From Bubalus kerabau (taxonomy: Eukaryota > Chordata > Mammalia > Artiodactyla > Bovidae): a DNA stretch of 64,000 nt. The first letter of the stretch is position 1, and each line of letters begins with the position of its first letter. The position numbers and the translations under genes are program-made. Where the stretch lies: positions 114,080,001-114,144,000 of the forward strand of contig NC_073624.1 of assembly GCF_029407905.1 (NCBI RefSeq), written 5' to 3'. The notes under the pieces are model-generated. The model did no database searches. It saw only the letters and a list, made by a program, of their open reading frames with translations, and was not told the origin of the DNA. Shown here piece after piece: positions 34,858-44,762 of this stretch.

Positions 34858-35790
34858 GTGTTTTTTTTTATACAGATCACAATCATCACTTGAATTTATA
34901 TCTAGATATTTCATATTTTTGTTCCTAGTGTAAGTGACCTTTACAAATTACAATTTCTAAAAGTTATGTAGAAAAGCCATTGATTCATCTATGTCAATTT
35001 TATAAACAGCCAAACTGCTTTACTTCTATATTCAATATTTTTTAGATAGTTTTGAAACTTCTATGTGATCACAACTGATCTGTGGATGATTATAACTTTT
35101 CTTTGTTTCCAGTTTTTATTCTCCTTTTCTACTTCACCTTCATTTTTGTGCTCACCAGTAGTTTCCATCACAGACAGAATTAAAATGGAGAAAACAGACC
35201 TCATTGCCCTACTCTTTTTTTAATATTGTATTGGTTTTGCCATACCTACTCTTAACTTTAAAGGAAATACTTAATAAATTTTGTCAGTGATATTCTTTAA
35301 TTTTAAGTAGTTTTCCTTTATCAGAGTAAGAAATTGTAAATCTCTTTCAAGTTTAATGGAATATTATTTTATCATTAATGTTTAATATTAATGAGTGCTA
35401 AATTGTATCAAATGTTTTTCATCAGTCTGTTGAGATGGTCATATTGTTATTCATTTCAACATCAATGTGCAGAATTACACTGATAGAATTTCTAACATTT
35501 TTGCATTTTGGTGATAAACCCACCTGTGTGTGATACATTAATCTATTTTACACATAGTCAAAATGAATTTAACAATAATTATTTCATTGTATGTCTCTAC
35601 AAATTATATTTACTTATAATTTTCTCTCTTACTTTCTGCCTTGTCATCAAGATCATACTGATTTCATAAGAAGAATTTGTGAATATTACTTCTCTTTATC
35701 TAATCTATACTATTAGATCTATGTACTATGGACATTTGTTTGAATTCATTTGTTAAATAATACAGGCCTAGTAGTTTAATATGCATAGTA
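34858..35790 (-). mobile_element. Old L1 (L1M) ORF2 reverse-transcriptase part
   Basis: Antisense continuation of the L1M at 31840-32825. Blocks such as atatctagatatttcatatt, the tcagtctgttgagatggtca stretch and ttggtgataaacccacctgt follow L1 ORF2 going toward its 5' side. Interrupted by a 28-bp L1 micro-insertion at 35217-35244. Confidence 0.72.
35217..35244 (-). mobile_element. 28-bp L1 3'-end micro-insertion
   Basis: A T-run is followed by aatattgtattggttttgcc, which is the complement of the extreme L1 3'UTR seen in full at 52780-52800. It is flanked by the perfect 9-bp repeat cctactctt at 35208-35216 and 35245-35253, the TSD. This is an extremely 5'-truncated retrotransposition event. 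Confidence 0.8.
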
Positions 35791-35876
35791 TCTGATGGAT
35801 AGCTTTATAGCTACTGATTAAAGTGACTAAATTTCCTTATTGATCAAAAATATATCCAGAACTTCTTATGTAGTCA

Positions 35877-36090
35877 CTGGTAAACTATGGCCAAAGGGAA
35901 AAAATCCAACCAGTTGCCTACCTTCATAAATAAAGGTTTGTGAAATAGAGCCACTCCCACTCATATACATATTATCTTTGAGGCATTCATACTAAAAATA
36001 GCCAAGCTGAAAAGTTAGGACAGATCACTTAAGTTACAAAGTATAGTTATTATTTAGCCTTACTATTTAGCCCTTTGCAGGAAAAGTTCA
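35877..36090 (-). mobile_element. hAT-Charlie nonautonomous DNA transposon
   Basis: Antisense relative of the element at 26309: ggtaaactatggccaaaggg at the left, cataaataaaggtttgtgaa in the middle and ttagccctttgcaggaaaag at the right. Diverged, terminal repeats partly visible. Confidence 0.65.
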
Positions 36091-36639
36091 TCTAGAGATG
36101 ATAAAATGCCAATTAACATTTACTGAAATTATCAATAATAGTATCAATATTTGTTTTACATATTATCATCATTGTCATGAGGGAAGTTTGTGCTTTCCCA
36201 GGTTGGGCATAGAAAGGATAGAATTGTAAGTGGTAAAGTTCTTACTTGACTACTGATGTCATGAGCTGGCTTCAGGTTCTATGAGCTTGTCCAATATTTA
36301 AAACTACTCTCTCATATGAAACATTTTTGTACATTCTTCAGAAATCCCCCTTTTCTGGGGCTATTATCTGCATTTCCCTTGATTTCCAAGTGATGTACTT
36401 ATCAGCTCACTTATTTAGTGTTTCTACAATCAGCAGCTATCTAGCAATGCCAGTTAGATTTCTTCCTCTTTGTACAGTATAAGATATAAACCCATGCTGC
36501 TGTGCTCACTTACAATTATTAACACAGTTGGTCTATATATTATTTTCCACAACCTGGTAATAATGCAGCAGTAGTTCTCTTTAGCTTCTACCATCAAATA
36601 AGCCATCTCTGGCTTTTTTAAAGTAACATTTTTCCATTT
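36091..36639. other. Single-copy sequence, no feature recognised
   Basis: No ORF, RNA gene or repeat signature is supportable here. Confidence 0.4.
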
Positions 36640-38155
36640 TGTTTTTAATTGAAGTATAGTTTATTTATAATATTTTGTTAATTTCAGATGTATAGAAAAG
36701 TAATTCATATATATATACACTTAAGGTTATTTTCTATTATAAGTTATCACAAGGTATTAAATATTGTTCCCTGTTATATAGCAAATCCTTGTTGATTATC
36801 TTTTTTAGATATAATAGCTTCTATCTGTTAATGCCGTACTCCTAGTTTACCCCTTCCAACCTCCCTTTCCCCATTGAATTTGTTTTCTATGTGAATCTGT
36901 TTTATGTTTTGTACATAAATTCAATTGTAGTACTTCTTAGATGCCAGGTACAACCGATATCATATAATGCTTATCTTTCTCTGTCTGACTTACCACACTT
37001 AATACAGTATTCTCTAGGTCCATCCATGTTTCTGAAAATGGTAATATTTCATTCTTTTTTAAAGCAATCATGAGGAAAAAGAACAAAGCTGCAAGCATAA
37101 TTCTCCCAGACTTTAGTCAATAGTACAGTATTGATTACAGTAATCAAAAAAAGCATGGTATTGGCACAAAAATGGGACAGAATAGAGAGCTCACAAGTAA
37201 ACTCACCCACCTACAGTCAATTAATCTATAACAAAGAAGGCAAGAATATACAGTGGAGAAAAAAATAGTCTCTTCAGCAAGTTGAATCTGAAAAGCTGGA
37301 CATTCTCATGTAAATCAATGAACTTGGGATGTGCCCTCACACCATATACAACAGTAAACTCAAAATGGCTTAAAGACCTAAGACGTGGCACCATAAATCT
37401 CCTAGAAGAGAATATAGACAAACATTCTCAGACATAAGTTGCAGCAATACTATCTTAGATCAGTCTCCCAATGCAAAACAAAATCAAAATTAAACAAATG
37501 GGACCTAATTAAACTTAAAAGCTTTGGATAGAAAAGGAAGCCAACAAAATGAAAAGACAATCTAGGAATAGGAGGAAAATATTTGCAGATGATGTGACTG
37601 GCAAGGGGTTAATATCCAAAATATACAGATAGCTTGTACACCTCAATATCAGAAAGCAAACAACCAAAAAAAGTGCAGAAGACCTAAATAGATTATTTCA
37701 CCAAAGAAGACATACAGATAGCTAACAGGCAGATGAAAAGGTGCTTAGCAAAGCTAATGATCAGAGAAATGCAAATCAAAACCACTATAGGGTATCATCT
37801 CACACCTGTCAGATTGGCTATTCTCAAAAAGTCTATAAATATTAAATACCAGAAAGGGTATGGAGAAAAAAGGAACCTTCCTACAATGTTGGTGAGGATG
37901 TAAATTGGCACAGCTACTATAGAGAACCGTATGGAGGTGCTTAAAAATCTAAAAATACAGCTAATAGACAATCCAATAATCCCACCCCTGGGTATATATC
38001 TGGAAAAGATGAAAATTCTAATTTGGAGAGATACGTGTACCCCAATATTCATGGTAGCACTAGCTAAGTCACACAAACATCCCAAATGCCCATCAACAAA
38101 TAATGTGTTTAAGACATGGTACCTGCAAACAATGGAATATTACTTAGTCATTTCT
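36640..38155 (-). mobile_element. Inverted (twin-primed) old L1
   Basis: 36640-37066 is L1 3'UTR and the ORF2 end in antisense (aattgaagtatagtttattt at the left; ccatccatgtttctgaaaat toward the right). 37067-38155 is the adjacent upstream ORF2 segment in sense (gcaagcataattctcccaga to caatggaatattacttagtc). The two segments meet in L1 coordinates at the same point, the layout expected from twin priming during one insertion. Strand given is that of the 3' end. Confidence 0.8.
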
Positions 38156-38639
38156 TGTTCTTGATATTTTCCAAAGGGGATTTAGGAGACAAATGTTTTC
38201 GAAATTAATCCTGCGGAAGCCATTCTTTTTTCTTGGGCTTTGGTGATGGATCAATAGTCCTATCCATTCTCTTTCTGAGAGTGGGGTTCCTAGCATAGCT
38301 TATGAGAAAGAAATTCTTCCAAAAATAACTCTCACTCTCAATTATTTTATAACCTTGATATATGTGACAGTTAAGAGTATTTCATTAATTCTCGGAAAAC
38401 AATTTTGAAATTTACACATAAGCCTTTGGTACCTGACAGCCATCAGCTTATGGTGGCTCAGACAAAATTAGATGAATCTCATTTACACAGATCATTTTAC
38501 TGACTGACCTAACTGTGTGACAAGGCATGTGTGAGTCCAGATATCCAACTTATTGCCACAGTAGCTGATGATTTTTCAAATTAGAAACTGCCTTCTGGCA
38601 TAGCTCTGTTCTTTGAAAAGTATCTCTGATATAATTGTG
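38156..38639. other. Single-copy sequence, no feature recognised
   Basis: No repeat or gene signature recognised between the inverted L1 and the MIR tail. Confidence 0.4.
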
Positions 38640-38712
38640 AAGATTGAATGAGACAACATGTATGATAGTTACTTTTACAATGCCTGGCACAGAGAGGAGA
38701 TAAAATAAATGC
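38640..38712 (+). mobile_element. MIR 3' end
   Basis: gattgaatgagacaacatgt, a tgcctggcacagaga block and a final aaataaatg follow the MIR 3' end. Confidence 0.65.
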
Positions 38713-38727
38713 ATGTTTCTTTTCCCT

Positions 38728-38938
38728 GACTTCTCTGGTGGCTCAGACGGTAAAGCGTCTGCCTACAATGTGGGAGACCCAGATTTGATCCCTGGGTTGG
38801 GAAGATCTGGAGAAGGGAATGGCAACCTACTCCAGTATTCTCGCCTGGAAAATCCCATGGACAGAGGAGCCTATTAGGCTGCAATCCATGGGGTTGTAAA
38901 GAGTTGGACACAACTGAGCGACTTCACTTTCACTTTTC
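38728..38938 (+). mobile_element. Bov-tA SINE
   Basis: Complete: head (gacttctctggtggctcaga), gatttgatccctgggttggg, body and tail (gacacaactgagcgacttca). Flanked by similar tttctt(t)tccct sequences (about 38716-38726 and 38937-38947), a probable imperfect TSD. Confidence 0.93.
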
Positions 38939-39244
38939 TTTCCCTTAATGCACATAATTAATATGCCAAACTACTATATCAGAAGTCTCAAATTTAAACT
39001 CTATCTGCTGAATTACCCGCATGATGATAACTTACTAGAACTTGGTATAAGAAACTCCCTTTGACAAGACCTTTATTCTCTAGGTCATCAGTTTCCACCA
39101 GCAAGCCTTACACGCTGCCTTATCTGGCCAGCTCAGATAGATATTTACACTTGAAAACTTTGTCTTTATTACATTTTCCAATAAGATCCAAAATTCCCTT
39201 TCTGTCTGTTCACTACTAAAATCACCATAGCATTGTACTTGATT
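38939..39244. other. Single-copy sequence, no feature recognised
   Basis: Roughly 300 bp of unique-looking DNA before the BovB TSD. Confidence 0.4.
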
Positions 39245-39256
39245 ATACAGCTTAAA

Positions 39257-40682
39257 TTCCAGTTGAGCTATTTCAAATCCTAAAAGATGATGCTGTGAAA
39301 GTGCTGCACTCAATATGCCAGCAAATTTGGAAAACTCAGCAGTGGCCACAGGACTGGAAAAGGTCACTTTTCATTCCAATCCCAAGGAAAGGCAATGCCA
39401 AACAATGCTCAAACTATCGCACAATTGAACTCACCTCACATGCTAGTAAAGTAATGCACAAAATTCTCCAAGCCAGGCTTCAACAATATATGAACCATGA
39501 ACTTCCAGATGTTCAAGCTGGTTTTAGAAAAGGCAGAGGAACCAAAGATCAAATTGCCAACATCTGCTGGATCATCGAAAAATCAAGAGAGTTCTAGAAA
39601 AACATCTATTTCTGCTTTATTGACTATGCCAAAGACTTTGACTGTGTGGATTACAACAAACTCTGGAAAATTCTTAAAGAAATGGGAATACCAGACCACC
39701 TAACCTGCTTCTTGAGAAATCTGTATGCAGGTCAGGAAGGAACAGTTAGAACTGGACATGGAACAACAGACTAGTTCCAAATAGGAAAAGGAGTCCGTCA
39801 AGGCTGTATATTGTCACCCTGCTTATTTAACTTATATGCAGAGTACATCATGAGAAACGCTGGGCTGGAAGAAGCACAAGCTGGAATCAAGATTGCCGGG
39901 AGAAATATCAATAACCTCAGATATGCAGATGACACCACCGTTATGGCAGAAAGCAAAGAACTAAAGAGCCTCTTGATGAAAGTGAAGGAGGAGAGTGAAA
40001 AAGTTGGCTTAAAACTCAACATTCAGAAAACTAAGATCATGGCATCTGGTCCCATAACTTCATGGCAAATAGATGGGGAAACAGGGGAAACAGTGGCAGA
40101 CTTTATTTTGGGGGGCTCCAAAATCACTGCAGATGGTGACTGCAGCCATGAAATTAAAAGATGCTTGCTCCTTGGAAGAAAAGCTATGACCAAACTAGAC
40201 AGGATATTAAAAATCAGAGACATCACTTAGCCAACAAAGCTATAGTTTTTCCAGTGGTCATGTATGGATGTGAGAGTTGGACTATAATGAAAGCTGAGCA
40301 TGGAAGAATTGATGCTTTTGAACTGTGGTTTTGGAGAAGACTCTTGAGAGTCCCCTGGACTGCAAGCAGATCCAACCAGTCCATGCTAAAGGAGATCAGT
40401 CCTGAGTGTTCATTGGAAGGACTGATGTTGAAGCTGAAACTCCAATATTTTGGCCAACTGATGTGAAGAGCTGATTCATTGGAAAAGACCCTGATGCTGG
40501 GAGGAATTGAAAGCAGGAGGAGAAGGGGACAACCAAGGGTGAGACGGTTGGATGGCATCACCGACACAAAGGACATGAGTTTGAGTAAACTCCAGGAGTT
40601 GGTGATGGACAGGAAGGCCTGGCGTGCTGCAGTCCATGGGGTCGCAAAGAGTCGGACACGACTGAGCCACTGAACTGAACTG
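39257..40682 (+). mobile_element. BovB LINE, 1.4 kb 3' part with perfect TSD
   Basis: Runs from the middle of the reverse-transcriptase region (agttgagctatttcaaatcc) to the gaactgaactg tail. A perfect 12-bp TSD, atacagcttaaa, is at 39245-39256 and 40683-40694, so this is one 5'-truncated insertion. Good match to the other BovB copies in the window. Confidence 0.96.
39260..40670 (+). pseudogene. BovB reverse transcriptase, partial pseudogene
   Basis: Open pieces are 39295-39597 (…WPQDWKRSLFIPIPRKGN…, the palm entry with …DVQAGFRKGRGTKDQ…), 39811-40230 (…CLFNLYAEYIMRNAGLEEAQ…) with the YADD catalytic motif encoded at 39922-39933, and the C-terminal 40161-40466 and 40479-40673. An in-frame TAG after …EKSREF (about 39595), another in place of a tryptophan codon near 39772, and a frameshift by small deletion near 40230 inactivate it. 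In the family this enzyme makes cDNA at a nicked target and also serves Bov SINEs. Confidence 0.9.
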
Positions 40683-40694
40683 ATACAGCTTAAA

Positions 40695-41160
40695 AGTGTG
40701 CCTGAAGTCCTCATCTACAACATGCTCCTGGCTACCTCTGCCTTCATTTCATACCTCTCCTCTATCTTTCATTGTAATAGCCAAGTTGGTCTCTGCTATT
40801 TCTTGAACACAGCAAGTCAGAACAATCTCAGGATGTCTCAATTTCTAGTGCCTCTGAATAGACCATATTTCTCCCATACATCAGCCTAGTTTCTCCCAAC
40901 ACTTCTAGGTTCCTGTCAAAATGGAAGCATCACCTTCACAGAGAGACTTCCCTGACCATGCTGTCTGAAATAGTTCTCTCTACTATTCTGACACTCTGGT
41001 TTTTCTCCAGAGTAGTTATTACTACTTTATCTTATGCATACTTATTTAATGTTGCCTGAGGTTCTCAATAGAATGTAAGCTTCACAAGAACAGGCTGCCA
41101 TGGGCAGTACCTGGACTAGAGCATAGAATTTAACAAGTCCTCAATATATATATGTCACTG
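40695..41160 (+). mobile_element. L2 LINE 3'UTR relic
   Basis: Blocks in L2 order: cctggctacctctgccttca, a gagagacttccctgaccatg block near 40942, agaatgtaagcttcacaaga near 41075, and the end gtacctggactagagcatag ... aagtcctcaatatat. The BovB at 39257 inserted at its upstream edge. Confidence 0.7.
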
Positions 41161-41188
41161 GTGTTTTTAACTGAGATATGACTATCAT

Positions 41189-41467
41189 TGGAGAAGGCAA
41201 TGGCACCCCACTCCAGTACTCTTGCCTGGAAAATCCTATGGACAGAGGAGCCTGGTAGGCTGCAGTCCATGGGGTCGCTAAGAGTCGGATACGTCTGAGC
41301 AGCTTCACTTTCACTTTTCACTTTCATGCATTGGAGAAGGAAATGGCAACCCACTCCAGTGTTCTTGCCTGGAGAATCCCAGGGATGGGGGAGCCTGGTG
41401 GGCTGCTGTCTATGGGGTTTCACAGAGTCGGACACGACTGAAGTGACCTAGCAGCAGCAGCAGCAGC
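41189..41467 (+). mobile_element. Bov-A2 SINE
   Basis: Dimeric Bov-A2 with a (CAG)n tail. A perfect 11-bp TSD, atgactatcat, lies at 41178-41188 and 41468-41478. Confidence 0.96.
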
Positions 41468-41478
41468 ATGACTATCAT

Positions 41479-42066
41479 ATGACATTGTATTAGTTTTAGG
41501 TACTAACATAGTGGTTTAATGCATGTATATATTGCCAAATGATTACCATAGTAAGTTTTGTTAACTATCACTACTCAGTTAAAATTCTTTTTCTTGTGAT
41601 AAGAACTTTTAAGATTAACTCTTTTAGCAATGCTCAAATATACAAAATGCAGTATAATAAACTATAGTCCTAATGCAGTAAATTATATCCATAGGGCTTA
41701 TTTATTTTTATTATTGAAAATTTGTACCTTCTGACCACCTTCAACTCACTTTACCCACCCCGCATCTGTCCCTCTGGCAACCACAAATCTGTATCTAGAA
41801 GTTCAGTCCTGGGGTTTTGTTTTTGATTCCACATATAAATGAGATCATATTGTAATTGCCTTTGTCTGACTTATTTCACTTGAGATTTATTTTACTTAGC
41901 CTCACCTTCCATCCACGTTGTAAAAAATGATAACTTTCTTTTTAGTGGTTGAATAATATTCCATCTTATATATGCACATTTTCCTTATCCATACATCCAT
42001 TGATGAATGCTTAGGTTGTTTTATTGGTTGATTAGCCAGTTAATTAAAAATACTTCTGTGGATAAT
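41479..42066 (-). mobile_element. Old L1 3' end
   Basis: Antisense L1 3'UTR and ORF2 end: gacattgtattagttttagg, ctggcaaccacaaatctgta, gattccacatataaatgaga and ttgaataatattccatctta in order, ending near tgaatgcttaggttgtttta. Confidence 0.8.
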
Positions 42067-42239
42067 ACAGAGACAATGTCAAGAGTATATCATGGTTGTG
42101 ATTATGTGACCATGATGGAGACTGTGCTACATGAGTTTATGTCAAGTCAAATGGATTCAGAAGATAAGCCTTGAACACAGTTCCTTCTATAACTTTTAAT
42201 AAGGCCTAAAATAAGGAAGAGAAGAAAACTTCTGACTTC

Positions 42240-42800
42240 TGTGATGGCTAATTTTATGTATCAACTTTGCTAGGTCACAGTGCCCAGATATTTATTCAAC
42301 GTTTCTGGATGTTTATGTGAGGATTTTTTTTTAGATGAGATTAACATTTAAATTCATGGATTTTTGAGTATAGCAGACTACCCTCCATCATGTGGGCATG
42401 ACTCAGCCAATCAGTTAAAGACTGTAATACAATAAAGACACCTCTCCCACCAAAACAGGGGGTTTTACCAGCAGACTGCCTTTGGACTTGAACTTCACAT
42501 TGATTCTACACTGGGTCTTCAGCCTGCTGGACCACTCAGGAGATTGGTAAAAAGAGCTGACTGCAATGCAGGAGACTTGAGTTCAATCCCTGGGTTGGGA
42601 AGATCCCCTTCTATCCACTCCAGTATTCCTGCCTGGAGAATTCCTTGGACAGAGGAGCCTGACAGCTTACAGACCATGAGGCTGCAAAGAGTCAGACACG
42701 ACTGAGTAACTAACACACAACACACACACAACAGCTGATGTAATCACATGAGCCAATAACTTAAAATCAATTTCTCTCTCTGTGTAAAAATAAATATGTG
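42240..42800 (+). mobile_element. MLT2-like ERVL LTR, split by a SINE
   Basis: 5' part 42240-42534: gatggctaattttatgtatc, tagatgagattaacatttaa, cagccaatcagttaaagact, a cagactgcctttggacttga block. 3' part after the SINE: atcacatgagccaataactt and aatcaatttctctctctgtg. This is the order of an ERVL MLT2-type LTR. No internal genes accompany it. Confidence 0.7.
42535..42722 (+). mobile_element. Bov-tA SINE nested in the LTR
   Basis: Head is diverged (actgcaatgcaggagacttg, ttcaatccctgggttgggaa); the body (cctggagaattccttggaca) and tail (gtcagacacgactgagtaac) are clear. It ends in a short (AC)n tract to about 42733. Confidence 0.9.
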
Positions 42801-43728
42801 TATATATAAAAGGTATGTGTGTATACATATATAAAAGACATATATAAAATGAACAATATAGCTTACAAAATGGAAACAACTTAAGTATCTAGAATTAACA
42901 TTTAACACAAAAATTTCATGTATTTATGCTCTGTAGCTCACATGAGACTTAAGTACTTTTGAATGACCTGTAAATGAAAAAATAAATTAAGGGGGAAATG
43001 TAAAGAATCAAACCATGTTAATAATGAAGATAGGTCTATTCAACCACACAGATTAAAGGTCTCTATACGGAAACTGATTTTAATGCCATATATATCTTGC
43101 CCTAAAATAATTTATTTCTCAATAAAGTAATTTATTTCTCAATGACATAGTAATAGCAGCAGCTTCAGTTCTATATGGTGTTACACATTATTACCTGGAT
43201 TAAGAATCTGGTGCTCAGATGGCCCAGAGAATCTGCCATGCAGAAGAATAAAAAAGAGAGAAGAGAAGAGAAGAAAAAACAGCCATAGCCCTCCAACTAC
43301 AGCATCGGAAGGAGTTCAGCTAATGAAGAAGATAGAGTCATAGATACATTGGGAAGCAAGATGGGTGGATTGAAGATTGGATGTTTATAATCATATTAAT
43401 TCCTTTCCATGTTCAGAAGAGGTAGAAGTAAAAATGTGCTACAATGAAATCTGTTCTAAAGGTCTAGGATTTCCTCAGTGCCCCTCATCCCATGAAGGCT
43501 GCTAGTGGGCAGCACAAAAGGGAAAGCTGCCTGGGGTAGCCTCACCCTGTAGTAAATGTGACTCAAGGAATATCTCGAATTCTCATCAGTTACATTAAAA
43601 AGTTTTCCCTCTCTTGAGGATGAACCAGGAAAGAAAAAGGTCACCTCTGTTCTACAGAACATATATGGGTTAGACTATAGAGAAGAAAGCAACAAGCAAT
43701 TATTAAAACATGCAAATCCTTATATTCA
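42801..43728. other. Single-copy sequence with small simple repeats
   Basis: A 19-bp spaced duplication of taatttatttctcaat occurs at about 43108-43142, and an agagaagagaagagaag run at about 43255-43275. No gene recognised. Confidence 0.45.
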
Positions 43729-43968
43729 CAAGGAATGATAAGGGGAGAAAAGACATTATGTTGTCACAGAGGTAAGGAATGAAGGAAGAGTATTGTACCT
43801 TGGAGCAAGAGAGAGTTTAATGAGGAAGAAATGATTAATAGTTAGGAATGATACTGAAAGGTTGAAGATAATAAGAAAAGGTCACTGGTGATTATATGTC
43901 TAAATTTTATGACCCATGAAGGGTTATAACATTAATTTTTGAGACCACCGGGTCAATTCTAAATAATT
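43729..43968 (+). repeat. Inverted duplication, left (source) arm
   Basis: These 240 bp reappear as a reverse complement at 44427-44672 with about 93% identity by eye and one 5-bp gap. The arm begins caaggaatgataagggg and ends gtcaattctaaataatt. Flanks differ completely, so the homology ends sharply. It is unique-looking DNA with no transposon features. Confidence 0.93.
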
Positions 43969-44386
43969 CTAGAATATGCAAAACCTAGCATGGCATTTAT
44001 TTACAGAAATCAAATTTCTGAAATAAACTTGCATTCAGCAAGCCTTCCCATGAAAGAAAAATGTTTGTGCTAACATGAATCTAAGATAGAGGTTTTTAAA
44101 AACCACATTTATATTCCAAATTTTTACAAATACATTTATTACTTCATATTAAAGAGATTATCCATCTTGTTTCTTCTTTCCCAGAAATCCCTGATTTATT
44201 TTGAATGTAATATATATAAAGATGAGGCTGCTTCTTTCAGAAAACTTTATCTGAACTTCTGCACTCACAGAACACTTTGGTCTTGAATCAAATAGAATTT
44301 AATTATTCCCCCAACCTGGAACTGTTTTTTGTCTATTTTTGGACTCACATTTATTTTTTAATATTGACAATGAGAAGTACTGGGTA
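43969..44386. other. Spacer between inverted arms
   Basis: Unique-looking AT-rich DNA separating the two arms by about 460 bp, including the first 40 bp of the CHR SINE. No gene recognised. Confidence 0.5.
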
Positions 44387-44762
44387 TTTTGTTTGTTTGT
44401 TTGTTTTGGCCTTACCACATGGCTTCAATTATTTAGAATTGACCTGGTGGTCTCAAAAATTAATGTTATAACCCTTCATGGGTCATAAAATTTAGACATA
44501 TAATCGCCAACTCAGTGATCTCTTCTTTTTATCTTCAACCTTTCAGCAACATTCCTGAGTATTAATCATTTCTTCTTCATTAAACTCTCTCTTGCCCCAA
44601 GGTACAATACTCTTCCTTCATTCCTTACCTCCGTGATGACATAATGTCTTTTTTCCCCCTTATCATTCCTTGCAGGATCTCAACTCCCCAACCAGGAATC
44701 AAACCCAGGCCCTCGGTAGTGAAAGCTCAGAGTCCTAACCTCTGGACCACCAGGGAATTCCC
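44387..44762 (-). mobile_element. CHR-type SINE split by a templated insertion
   Basis: 44387-44425 holds the A-tail complement (a (TTTG)n run) and ggccttaccacatggctt. 44672-44762 continues gcaggatctcaactccccaa to the tRNA-like head complement (ctctggaccaccagggaatt). Joined, they read as one antisense SINE. The 246-bp block between them is foreign to the SINE and is the inverted copy of 43729-43968. Confidence 0.88.
44427..44672 (-). repeat. Inverted duplication, right (daughter) arm
   Basis: Reverse-complement copy of 43729-43968. It interrupts a CHR SINE between catggctt and gcaggatctc, so this is the derived copy. Only a few bases (tt or ctt) are shared at the junctions; there is no A-tail and no long TSD, which argues against retrotransposition. 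Confidence 0.92.

Noticed and set aside
43969..44426. Inverted repeat as a possible hairpin miRNA precursor or origin
   Set aside because: The spacer is about 460 bp and the right arm is an insertion into a SINE, so a random rearrangement explains it better.
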